From the NCBI GenBank assembly GCA_964651495.1, contig CAZYWP010000013.1:1-40780 (forward strand): a DNA stretch of 40,780 nt. The letters are read 5' to 3'. Positions 34,105 through 40,780 of this stretch are shown piece after piece. Under the pieces are notes generated by a model. It did no database searches and was not told the DNA's origin. It was given only the letters and a program-made list of their open reading frames with translations. The position numbers and the translations under genes were made by a program. The DNA is from CAZNVB01 sp964651495. GTDB taxonomy: Bacteria; Acidobacteriota; Aminicenantia; Aminicenantales; UBA8522. The first letter of the stretch is position 1. Every line of letters begins with the position of its first letter.

Positions 34105-34227
34105 CGCTCCCTCACCTCAAGAGGTGAAGAGAGGCTAATGTTTCTCCGTTTTGGGTCTTCAGCAACATTTCCGCGATTCTTACGTATTGACTATCGTGGA
34201 TTAGTCATGCCGAAAATCCGGCCCGCG

Positions 34228-34255
34228 TTGTTTTTATATTTTGGGCTGCTATCTT
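34228..34255 (+). promoter_or_regulatory. Candidate promoter for the DUF5916 gene
   Basis: TTGTTT (34228-34233) and TATCTT (34250-34255) are 16 nt apart in an AT-rich stretch, about 40 nt before the ATG at 34296. A GGAG ribosome site lies 8 nt upstream of that ATG. Confidence 0.35.
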
Positions 34256-34295
34256 ATAGATCATTCGAGTTGCAGGGAAGGCAGGAGAGCGCTGC

Positions 34296-36602
34296 ATGAA
34301 GATGAAAGGCGTGCTATTTTTATCAAGTTCCCTTTTCCTTGGTTTTTCGCTGAATCCGGCTCTCGCCTTCGGGCCGGCGCCTGGCTCTGCTCGGGAAGAG
34401 CGCCTTCTTCTAACCCAGGCGCAGGGGAATCCCAAAAATCTGATCGGACAGTCCTTTGCCGTTACACGGGCCGGATCCCGGGTCAAGGTCGACGGAGTCC
34501 TCGAGGACGAGGCCTGGTCGAAAGCCTGCGTCATCCCCCTGATCTATGAGTGGACGCCCGGAGACAACGTCCCGCCTCCGGTCAAAACCGACTGCTTGGT
34601 TACCTATGATGACGATTTCCTGTATATCGCCTTCCGCGCCCTGGACCCCGAGCCCTCGAAAATCCGGGCCCACCTGATGGACCGTGATGCCATCGACACC
34701 CTGATCCAGGACGACCATATCTCGTTCATGATCGATACCTTCAACGATGAACGGCGCGGTTTTCAGTTCCGGGTGAACCCCCTCGGAGTCCAGGCTGACG
34801 CCAACTTCTCCGAGCTCGAGGGGTACGAGGATTTTTCTTGGGATGCGATCTGGAATTCAGCCGGCAAGATTATGGACTGGGGCTATGCCGTCGAAGTCGC
34901 CATCCCCTTCAACCAGCTCCGCTTCCCCCGGACCCGGGAGGAGCAGACCTGGGGTTTCAGCGCCGAGCGGTCCTATCCCCGAAATGTTCGCCACCGCATC
35001 ACCTCGCACCGCCGCGACCGGAATATCGCCTGCATCATCTGCCAGTTCAACAAGCTCACCGGGATCGCCGGGATCACCCCCGGGAGGAACTTGGAGATTG
35101 ACCCGACCCTGACCGCCAACCGCACCGACACGCGCCCGGAATTCCCGACCGGGCCTGTGGAGAGCGGCAAGGTCAAGGCTGACCCGGGCGTCACCGTCCG
35201 CTGGGGCATCACACCCAACCTGATCCTCAACGCCGCGGCCAACCCGGATTTTTCCCAGGTCGAGGCCGATGTCGCCCAGCTCGAAGTCAACACCCGGTTC
35301 GCCCTCTACTACCCGGAGAAACGGCCGTTTTTTTTGGAAGGAGCCGATCTCTTCCTGACGCCGTTCCAGGCCGTCTTTACCAGGACGGTGGCCGATCCCT
35401 CCGGTGGGGTGAAGCTCACCGGCAAACTCGGCCGGAATGCCCTGGGTTTCTTCGGCGCTATCGATCAGATCAATAACCTGCTCTTTCCTTCCAATCAGGG
35501 ATCGCAGTCGGCCACTCTTCTGGATGACGTGACGAGCGGAGTCCTCCGCTACCGCCGGGACGTCGGCCGGGGCTCGACCTTCGGCTTGCTCTACACGGGA
35601 CGGGCGGCGGAAAATTATCACAACCACGTCGCCGGGTTCGATGGGTTCTTCCGCTTTTCGCCCACCAAGAGCCTGCGCTTCCAGTATCTTCATTCAGAGA
35701 CGGGCTATCCCCGGGATCTGGTCAAAGGGTACGGCCAGCCGGAGAAAGGCTTCGGCGGCGATGCCTTCACTGCCGAGTTCCAGCATCTCGGCCGCGATTG
35801 GTTTTATGAGCTGACTTATGAGGACCTCAGCCCGGACTTCCGGGCGGATTACGGATACATTCCTCGCGTGGATATGCGTAAGGCGGAGGTCGGACTCCAC
35901 CGCCTCCTCTGGGGTAAGCAGGGGGGCTGGTTCACCCAGCTGGCGATGGGGGTTTCCGGGGAAGTGGTTTATGACTCCGGCGGCCGGCTGACCGACCAAG
36001 AGGTCCAGGTGGCCGGCCAGTACCGCGGGCCCTTCCAGTCGGAACTCGCGGGTCTGATCAGCCAGGATAAAGAGTTCTTCCTGGGGAAGACGTACGATCT
36101 CACCAAAGCTGCCTTTCAGGGGGTGGTCAAACCGGCATCGGGCCTCAGCTTCAGCCTGATGGGCCAGATCGGCGACAGCCTCGATTATGCCAATGCCAGG
36201 GAGGCCGATCAAATAGCCCTGATCGCGGGAACCGAACTCGGGCTGGGTCGGCACCTCAACCTGAATTTCAGCTATGTTCTGGAGAGGCTCGCTTTAAAGG
36301 GGGAAAAGATTTACGCCGCCAACCTGCCCCAACTTCGCCTGATCTATAATTTCGGTGTCCGGATGTTTGTCCGGGCGATTTTTCAATACCTGGATGTGGA
36401 TAGGAACCCGGACCTCTATATTTTCCCCGTGCCTCCCAAGACCAGAACATTTTTTACCCAGTTCCTGTTTTCTTACAAGCTTAACCCCCAGACGGTCCTC
36501 TTTTTGGGATATTCGGACAATTACTTGGGGATGCGGGGAATTGACTTGACCCAGACCGACCGGACGTTCTTCGTCAAGCTCGGCTACGCCTGGACTGACT
36601 AA
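34296..36602 (+). CDS. DUF5916 outer-membrane-type protein with N-terminal CBM9-like domain
   Basis: The product is 768 residues with a signal peptide (about 1-26, ending ALAFG). Residues about 48-245 are a carbohydrate-binding family 9-like sandwich: VDGVLEDEAWSKA, CLVTYDDDFLYIAFRALD, FMIDTFNDERRGFQFRVN and YAVEVAIPFNQLRFP. The rest has the DUF5916 pattern (RNLEIDPTLTANRTD, FSQVEADVAQLEVNTRFALY, YPEKRPFFLEGADLF), then alternating strands with aromatic ends typical of an outer-membrane barrel, closing with FFVKLGYAWTD. Family knowledge: DUF5916 is widespread in Bacteroidota and Acidobacteriota; its role is not established, but surface glycan binding or transport is often proposed. It is the only candidate outer-membrane barrel in the window. 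Confidence 0.88.
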   Translation: MKMKGVLFLSSSLFLGFSLNPALAFGPAPGSAREERLLLTQAQGNPKNLIGQSFAVTRAGSRVKVDGVLEDEAWSKACVIPLIYEWTPGDNVPPPVKTDCLVTYDDDFLYIAFRALDPEPSKIRAHLMDRDAIDTLIQDDHISFMIDTFNDERRGFQFRVNPLGVQADANFSELEGYEDFSWDAIWNSAGKIMDWGYAVEVAIPFNQLRFPRTREEQTWGFSAERSYPRNVRHRITSHRRDRNIACIICQFNKLTGIAGITPGRNLEIDPTLTANRTDTRPEFPTGPVESGKVKADPGVTVRWGITPNLILNAAANPDFSQVEADVAQLEVNTRFALYYPEKRPFFLEGADLFLTPFQAVFTRTVADPSGGVKLTGKLGRNALGFFGAIDQINNLLFPSNQGSQSATLLDDVTSGVLRYRRDVGRGSTFGLLYTGRAAENYHNHVAGFDGFFRFSPTKSLRFQYLHSETGYPRDLVKGYGQPEKGFGGDAFTAEFQHLGRDWFYELTYEDLSPDFRADYGYIPRVDMRKAEVGLHRLLWGKQGGWFTQLAMGVSGEVVYDSGGRLTDQEVQVAGQYRGPFQSELAGLISQDKEFFLGKTYDLTKAAFQGVVKPASGLSFSLMGQIGDSLDYANAREADQIALIAGTELGLGRHLNLNFSYVLERLALKGEKIYAANLPQLRLIYNFGVRMFVRAIFQYLDVDRNPDLYIFPVPPKTRTFFTQFLFSYKLNPQTVLFLGYSDNYLGMRGIDLTQTDRTFFVKLGYAWTD

Positions 36603-36606
36603 GCTC

Positions 36607-36782
36607 GGGCTTGGGGGTCGTCAGCACGCTGATTCTCCCCTGCGAGGAGAATCAGCTCCGAACTCATCCTTCGCTCTTCTCTCCTGCGGAGAGAAACCCT
36701 GCCCGCTCAGTCTTCGACGGGCTTCCTCTCCCCCAAGCCCTCGCTTGGGCACGGCAGGTATGGGGTCGTCAGCACGCTGATT
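36607..36782. repeat. Composite hairpin element with a flanking 21-nt direct repeat
   Basis: An identical 21-nt sequence occurs at 36614-36634 and 36762-36782. GGGCTTGGGGG (36607-36617) pairs perfectly with CCCCCAAGCCC (36730-36740). Short hairpins lie between, GATTCTCC/GGAGAATC and TTCTCTCC/GGAGAGAA. The element fills the space between the DUF5916 stop and the ECF sigma gene. No coding sequence is supported here. Confidence 0.65.
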
Positions 36783-36843
36783 TCCTTTATTCAAACAAGC
36801 AACCTTTTGCCCCTCCTTTTCATCTATAACTAGTGAGGAAAAG

Positions 36844-37542
36844 ATGAGCGCCTGCACCACGATAGCGGTCCTTGCCATCAACCCGGGATTGCGGGATAAT
36901 GGCAGCCGGATTTTTCAGATTCCTCTCCACGAGGCGTTTCCGCTTATGGCCCAGGACGAAACAGGAAGGGGGCGGAGCCCCGACACCGGGGGCGGCTCCC
37001 TGTCTTCACTCTCGTCTCTTCTCAAAAGAGGCAAAGAGGGCGATCACAGGGCTATGGAAGCCATCTATGAAAGTTACAAGGGCATGGTCTTCAACCTGGC
37101 TTACCGATACACCCGCGACCGGACGGCGGCGGAAGACATCCTGCAGGACGTCTTTGTCAAAATTTTCACCCATCTCGGTGATGTCCGGAACGAAGGGACT
37201 TTTTCAGCCTGGCTTTACCGGATTGCTCTCAACACCTGCTATTCTTACCTGCGCAGCCGGAAGAACCGGGACTTCCGGACCGTTCCCCTAAGCGAGGTCG
37301 AGGGGAAGGCGGAGGAAGCGGTGCGCAACGGCCATGAAGGGAGTCTCAGGGCGCCGTTGGATGAGGCGATCCAGGAGCTTCCCAAGAGGCTGAGAATGGT
37401 CTTCCTGCTCCATGATGTCCAGGGTTTCAAGCATGAAGAGATTGGCACGATGCTCGGCTGCACGGTCGGGACATCCAAATCCCAGCTCTTTAAAGCCCGG
37501 CTGAGAATCCGGGAGTTCCTCAAAACCAAAAAGGCCCTTTAG
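36844..37542 (+). CDS. ECF-type RNA polymerase sigma factor
   Basis: The product is 232 residues; the start follows GAGGAAAAG. Region 2 (about 70-135) includes YKGMVFNLAYRYTRDRTAAE, then DILQDVFVKIF, and FSAWLYRIALN, the core-binding and -10-recognition helices. Region 4 (about 165-228) contains LPKRLRMVFLLHDVQGFKHE and then a helix-turn-helix (EIGTMLGCTVGTSKSQLFKA). The first 35 residues are unusual and may not be translated; the ATG at 36946 (MAQDETG) is an alternative. The anti-sigma gene follows after 11 nt. Family knowledge: release from the anti-sigma factor after an envelope signal leads to transcription of its own operon and others. The regulon cannot be read from this window. Confidence 0.92.
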   Translation: MSACTTIAVLAINPGLRDNGSRIFQIPLHEAFPLMAQDETGRGRSPDTGGGSLSSLSSLLKRGKEGDHRAMEAIYESYKGMVFNLAYRYTRDRTAAEDILQDVFVKIFTHLGDVRNEGTFSAWLYRIALNTCYSYLRSRKNRDFRTVPLSEVEGKAEEAVRNGHEGSLRAPLDEAIQELPKRLRMVFLLHDVQGFKHEEIGTMLGCTVGTSKSQLFKARLRIREFLKTKKAL

Positions 37543-37553
37543 GGAGATTCGTC

Positions 37554-38249
37554 ATGAGATGCGCCAAAGCTCGAAAGCTGATCAACGACGACTTGGATGG
37601 GCTCCTCACCCCGGAAAAGAAGGCGGCCCTGGATTCTCACCTCGAGTCCTGCCCAGACTGCCGGGACTTCAGCCGCGATTTCGCGGCCATAGTCGATAAA
37701 GCCAAAGATCTTCCCGCTCTCGAGCCTTCTGCTTCAGCCTGGGCCAACATCGTCGCCGGAGTGCGCCAAGCGGAGCGAGGGAAGCGCGTCCCCGTTGGAG
37801 AACGAAAATTCTGGCCGGCAATTCTCCGGCCGGCGGGTTTGAGATACGCCCTGGCCGCAGCCCTGGGCCTGATTATCATCGGCGGCGCAGTGGCCGGTTG
37901 GAAGTGGCGGACAGGGATTGTCCGATCCGGCGATGATTCGGTCGACTTCACCCTGGCCAAGCTGAAAGAGGCGCAGGTTTATTATGAAAAAGCCGTCGCT
38001 TCCCTGAGCGAAGCTGTTCGGTCCCAGAAGGAGAGAATGGACCCTCGCCTGGCCGAGGCGTTCCAGCAAAATCTCGAGTCGATCGACGCGACCATCCAGG
38101 CCTGCCAGCAGATCGTCCGCGGCGATCCCGATAACCTGACGGCACGGAACTATCTGCTCACCGCCTACCGGGAAAAAGTGAGCTTTCTCGAAGAGTTGAT
38201 GGGTCTCAAGACTTCCTACGCGGGAAGTGAGACCGGCATCATCCTTTAA
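37554..38249 (+). CDS. Zinc-finger anti-sigma factor, single-pass membrane protein
   Basis: The product is 231 residues; the start follows AGGGAGA. Residues 1-45 form a zf-HC2 anti-sigma domain with HLESCPDC (His-x3-Cys-x2-Cys) and an N-terminal Cys3. A membrane helix lies at about 100-118 (YALAAALGLIIIGGAVAGW). The C-terminal part (about 130-225) is helical and charged and would face the periplasm (LKEAQVYYEKAVASLSEAV, then a second helix pair). Family knowledge: the zinc domain holds the partner ECF sigma factor at the membrane until a signal releases it. The 11-nt spacing to the sigma gene and 30-nt spacing to the DUF4097 gene indicate one operon. Confidence 0.88.
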   Translation: MRCAKARKLINDDLDGLLTPEKKAALDSHLESCPDCRDFSRDFAAIVDKAKDLPALEPSASAWANIVAGVRQAERGKRVPVGERKFWPAILRPAGLRYALAAALGLIIIGGAVAGWKWRTGIVRSGDDSVDFTLAKLKEAQVYYEKAVASLSEAVRSQKERMDPRLAEAFQQNLESIDATIQACQQIVRGDPDNLTARNYLLTAYREKVSFLEELMGLKTSYAGSETGIIL

Positions 38250-38279
38250 AACCGAATAACGCGAAAAAGGAGGAGGATT

Positions 38280-39233
38280 ATGAAACGAACAAGGATGGCC
38301 AAAATAGTTCTGGCTGCGGCCCTGCTGCTGCTTGCGTTTGCCTTTGCCTCGGCCAAGGAAAAGTACGAGGAGAAGTTTGAAAAGACCATGTCTCTGCCCG
38401 GAGACGGCAAGGTCCACATCAGCAACATCTCGGGCGACATCGACATCGCGACCTGGAATCAGGACCAGGTCAAGATCGATGCCCTTAAGATCTCGACGGC
38501 GGATACTGGGGCCAAGGCCAAGGAGAATGCGGCCAAGGTGGCCATTGAAGTCACGCTGGAGGGCAACATCCTGCGGATCGAGACCAAGTATCCCAGGAGC
38601 GATAAGTTGTGGAAGCACGAATCGCTGAACGTCTCGGTCGTCTATAAGCTGACCATCCCCGCTGGTGCGGCCCTCAAAGCCAACAACATCAGCGGCGATG
38701 TGACCGCGGAGAACATCGGTGGGGCGGCGGACCTCGGGGCCATCAGCGGTGACGTGACGCTCAAGAAGGCCGCCAGGGGAGCCGAGTGCAGCACCATCAG
38801 CGGCGACCTCGAAATCATGGACGTCAGCGGCGATGTCTTCCTCAAGTCGGTGTCCGGCAGCATCACGGCAACGATGATCAAAGGCTCGATCCAGGCGGAG
38901 AGTGTCAGCGGCGACCTGGAACTGACCGAGGTCTCGGAGGCCGGCGTCGTGCGGGCCAAAGCGCTGAGCGGGGAAGTCGTCTATCGGGGAAGCATCAACA
39001 AGGCCGGCAGCTACAACCTGAAATCCCACAGCGGGAACATTGACATGTCGATCCCCGCCGATTCGGCTTTCGACTTCGAGGCTGAGACCTTCAGCGGCGG
39101 CATCACCACGGATTTTGAAATCAAGGTCTCCGGAAAGGTCTCGCCCAAGGAGCTTCTGGGCGTGGTCAACGGAGGCGGCGCCACGGTCAAATTGTCATCC
39201 TTCAGCGGCGACATCAGGTTAAGAAAGCAGTAA
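38280..39233 (+). CDS. Exported DUF4097 beta-solenoid protein
   Basis: The product is 317 residues, with a strong GGAGGAGG ribosome site and a signal peptide (about 1-25, ending FASA). The mature chain is a repeat protein with about ten turns of 18-24 residues each marked by a short S-G motif: ISGDIDI, ISGDVTA, ISGDVTL, ISGDLEI, VSGDVFL, VSGSITA, VSGDLEL, LSGEVVY, HSGNIDM, FSGGITT and FSGDIRL. This is the DUF4097 putative-adhesin repeat, expected to fold as a right-handed beta-helix. Family knowledge: such genes often sit next to ECF sigma/anti-sigma pairs in Acidobacteriota and Bacteroidota, but their role is not established. It may act as an envelope-stress sensor or effector. A strong hairpin follows 25 nt after the stop. 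Confidence 0.9.
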   Translation: MKRTRMAKIVLAAALLLLAFAFASAKEKYEEKFEKTMSLPGDGKVHISNISGDIDIATWNQDQVKIDALKISTADTGAKAKENAAKVAIEVTLEGNILRIETKYPRSDKLWKHESLNVSVVYKLTIPAGAALKANNISGDVTAENIGGAADLGAISGDVTLKKAARGAECSTISGDLEIMDVSGDVFLKSVSGSITATMIKGSIQAESVSGDLELTEVSEAGVVRAKALSGEVVYRGSINKAGSYNLKSHSGNIDMSIPADSAFDFEAETFSGGITTDFEIKVSGKVSPKELLGVVNGGGATVKLSSFSGDIRLRKQ

Positions 39234-39258
39234 CCGGGCGCACCCCAAGACTCGACAC

Positions 39259-39295
39259 GGGGACGGTTCTTCCTGAGAACCGTCCCCTTTTTTTT
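39259..39295 (+). terminator. Rho-independent terminator built from a GGGGACGGTTCT palindrome
   Basis: GGGGACGGTTCT (39259-39270) and AGAACCGTCCCC (39276-39287) form a perfect 12-bp stem with a 5-nt loop, followed by eight T (39288-39295). It closes the ECF/anti-sigma/DUF4097 operon. The arm sequence is shared with 8528-8593, so it also belongs to a dispersed repeat family. Confidence 0.85.
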
Positions 39296-39325
39296 GCCTA
39301 TTTTTTGCGGCGAGGCACCTGTCAA

Positions 39326-39380
39326 GCCATTTAAAAATCTTACCGAAGGGGATATCGTCTTGCCACATAAAAATCTTACC
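39326..39380 (+). repeat. Left end of the insertion sequence (doubled terminal motif)
   Basis: Two related 20-nt motifs (39325-39344 and 39361-39380), each ending AAAAATCTTACC, lie 36 nt apart. The arrangement is mirrored at the other end and suggests paired transposase-binding sites. Confidence 0.65.
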
Positions 39381-40656
39381 CAAGAGAGACTCCGGTTTGG
39401 GAGTTGGTGCGGGTCATAGGATTAGCTCTTGTCACTCCAAGAGTCCTCGACAGCGTGCGGGCAATCTCGATCTCAGAAGTGTCCGTTGCCTTCTTTGCTG
39501 GCGACGGCGCAGACCCAGAGCGAAGCCTCCAGATGCGGTCGAGCTTGAGGCGGATGAGGGCGGCCAAGTCGAAGGGATTCAATCGGGTCCTCAACTCGAG
39601 GAGGCTGTTGACTTTCGCCCGATCCGCGCCGGGCATAGCGGCGAGCCGGTCGAGAGGGGTTTGGGGGAGATCATATCGTCGGGTCTTGCGAGAGCCTTTG
39701 CCTACGGTCCGGATCAGCTTGACAGACGGCTGGAACAGATTCATATAGAGCCGCAACTCTTGGCCGAAGAGGTCGTTCATGGCGCGGCTGGCTTCGGGTG
39801 TGTCATATCGGTCCCAGCCGATCAGCTTTCGGACATGCGTCCAGTTCTTCTGCTCGATATGGGCGTTGTCGTCCTTCTTGTACGGCCGACTTCGGGTAAA
39901 GGTGATGTCCTGCCCGTCACAGTAGCGGACCATCTGGTTGTTGATGAACTCTGAGCCGTTGTCGGAGTCGATCGCCAGGACTTTAAACGGCAGCTCTCTC
40001 CTCATCTCCTCGAAGGCCTCCCGGATCCCGAAAGCGCCCTTTCCCAGGACCGTCCGCGTTTCCACCCAGGTTGAGCCGATATCGGTCAGGTTGAAGGAGA
40101 AGGCAAAGGTTCCACTGGCGTTCTCTCCGCTGTGGGAGACGGTGTCGAGCTCCAAGTGCCCCGGCGTCTGGACGTCCCAGTGTTCGCATTTAATCGGGAT
40201 CTGGTGCCGCAACAGAGTCCCCGGTTTAGTCCGTCCGTAGATCCGCCGCCTTAACTCCCGCTTCTTGCCCTCGAGCGCCCGGTCGATGGTCCGGGGGCTG
40301 ACCTGAAGAAGTAGAGCTTCTTGCCCGGAAGTTAACGAGTATCGTTTCCTGATCCACGGCCGCCAGAGCGCCAAGATCACTTTCAGCCGGACTGACCACG
40401 GATAGCCCGCCTCCTCCCAGATCTTCTCGACGACTCTCATGAGGTCCGCACCATAGAGCGGTTTCCTTTTCCGACGAAAACAACGCTTCGGCCCGCCACA
40501 TTCCTCGACCCGGCCAATCCTGCCAATAGCGTACTTGCGATGATAACCAGTGGCCTTGCAGAACTCGTCCAAGATCCGCGTCTTTCCCGCTTTCGAGGCT
40601 TGGCGGTAGCGTTTCCAGGTCGCATCCATCAGTTCCCTCCGACTGTGAAGATCCAT
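39376..40656 (-). CDS. IS transposase with integrase catalytic core (ISNCY/IS481-like)
   Basis: The product is 426 residues; the start at 40656 has GGAGG 8 nt upstream. The N-terminal helix-turn-helix region (about 8-50) includes ILDEFCKATGYHRKYAIG. The rve-type core (about 155-290) holds Asp171 (HLELDTVSHSG), Asp232 (AIDSDNGSEF) and Glu268 (NAHIEQKNW), giving exactly 35 residues between the second Asp and the Glu. The gene appears intact. Its last codons extend to the left terminal repeat. The exact IS family cannot be fixed by eye; this N-terminal pattern is usually annotated simply as integrase catalytic domain protein or ISNCY. Confidence 0.92.
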   Translation of the reverse strand: MDLHSRRELMDATWKRYRQASKAGKTRILDEFCKATGYHRKYAIGRIGRVEECGGPKRCFRRKRKPLYGADLMRVVEKIWEEAGYPWSVRLKVILALWRPWIRKRYSLTSGQEALLLQVSPRTIDRALEGKKRELRRRIYGRTKPGTLLRHQIPIKCEHWDVQTPGHLELDTVSHSGENASGTFAFSFNLTDIGSTWVETRTVLGKGAFGIREAFEEMRRELPFKVLAIDSDNGSEFINNQMVRYCDGQDITFTRSRPYKKDDNAHIEQKNWTHVRKLIGWDRYDTPEASRAMNDLFGQELRLYMNLFQPSVKLIRTVGKGSRKTRRYDLPQTPLDRLAAMPGADRAKVNSLLELRTRLNPFDLAALIRLKLDRIWRLRSGSAPSPAKKATDTSEIEIARTLSRTLGVTRANPMTRTNSQTGVSLG

Positions 40657-40717
40657 GCCCGAGCCTCCTTAAGAAAAGAAGCTAGGGTACCCAGGATCCC
40701 TTTCCCGTGTCTACCTA

Positions 40718-40762
40718 CGGTAAGATTTTTAAATGGCAAGATGATAGGCCTCACAGTAAGAT
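40718..40762 (-). repeat. Right end of the insertion sequence (doubled terminal motif)
   Basis: It is the inverted counterpart of the left end: the inner copy GGTAAGATTTTTAAATGGC is followed outward by a shorter CAGTAAGATTATA at the same 36-nt period. The outer copy is less well conserved. Confidence 0.6.
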
Positions 40763-40780
40763 TATAGACGGCGCGATTCG

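Larger units (their letters stand above)
39326..40762 (-). mobile_element. Insertion sequence with D,D(35)E transposase
   Basis: A 20-nt sequence at 39326-39345 (gccatttaaaaatcttaccg) occurs inverted at 40718-40737. More broadly, 39337-39380 and 40719-40762 align as a 44-bp imperfect inverted repeat without gaps, and each carries two copies of an ATCTTAC-type motif 36 nt apart. The ends enclose one transposase gene. The outermost tips and target duplication cannot be fixed because the right flank is only 18 nt long. Confidence 0.75.

Noticed and set aside
38680..39230. Short, regularly spaced DNA repeats resembling a CRISPR or minisatellite
   Set aside because: They are the coding repeats of the DUF4097 solenoid (S-G-D turns), not identical at DNA level and lacking unique spacers.

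Overview
The window is 40.8 kb of GC-rich bacterial DNA, almost certainly from a metagenome assembly: one run of 100 N (4073-4172) is flanked by identical 55-nt contig ends. The gene content is secreted glycan-active enzymes, two sugar/solute symporters, Tat-exported oxidoreductase-like proteins, a DUF5916 outer-membrane-type protein and an ECF sigma/anti-sigma/DUF4097 operon. No SusC/SusD pair is present. This suggests an uncultured member of the Acidobacteriota/Aminicenantes (or a similar Gram-negative, glycan-degrading lineage); that is inference, as no rRNA or marker gene is in the window. I saw no tRNA, rRNA or CRISPR array.

Layout. 1-166: 5' end of a uroporphyrinogen-decarboxylase-family methyltransferase gene (minus), then a composite hairpin repeat. 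400-1614: secreted alpha/alpha-barrel protein (plus). 1611-11536: three large exported minus-strand genes: a DUF4838 glycosidase-like protein fused to an esterase (interrupted only by the scaffold gap), a heparinase II/III-type lyase, and a large unrecognised protein. 11674-20043: a plus-strand run of an HGSNAT/NagX-like membrane acetyltransferase, sodium:solute symporter, isochorismatase-like Tat protein, Asp-rich DUF4861 protein and Fe-S aldo/keto reductase. 20047-21981: GH20 hexosaminidase (minus). 22195-24897: secreted GH116-type glycosidase (plus). 24910-29486: GPH-type sugar symporter and an esterase/beta-propeller fusion (minus). 29704-33995: soluble GAF/PAS HisKA_2 kinase translationally coupled to a REC-PAS-GGDEF regulator (minus). 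34296-39233: DUF5916/CBM9-like protein, then ECF sigma factor, zinc-finger anti-sigma factor and DUF4097 protein (plus). About 39326-40762: a complete insertion sequence with a D,D(35)E transposase.

Working together (inference). Exported lyase, hexosaminidase, GH116, DUF4838/DUF4861 and two esterase modules would strip and cleave an acylated polysaccharide containing N-acetylhexosamine and uronic acid. SSS and GPH symporters would import the products, and the NagX-like protein could N-acetylate glucosamine units. No sulfatase is seen, so a non-sulfated glycosaminoglycan-like or exopolysaccharide substrate fits better than heparan sulfate. The kinase/GGDEF pair may link environmental sensing to c-di-GMP, and the ECF module to envelope state.

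Non-coding structure is unusually rich: two composite multi-hairpin elements, a dispersed palindrome family with GGGGACGGTYCT arms, an apparent repeat insertion read in frame inside the lyase gene, and at least two genes whose promoter sits so close to the ATG that leaderless transcripts are likely.
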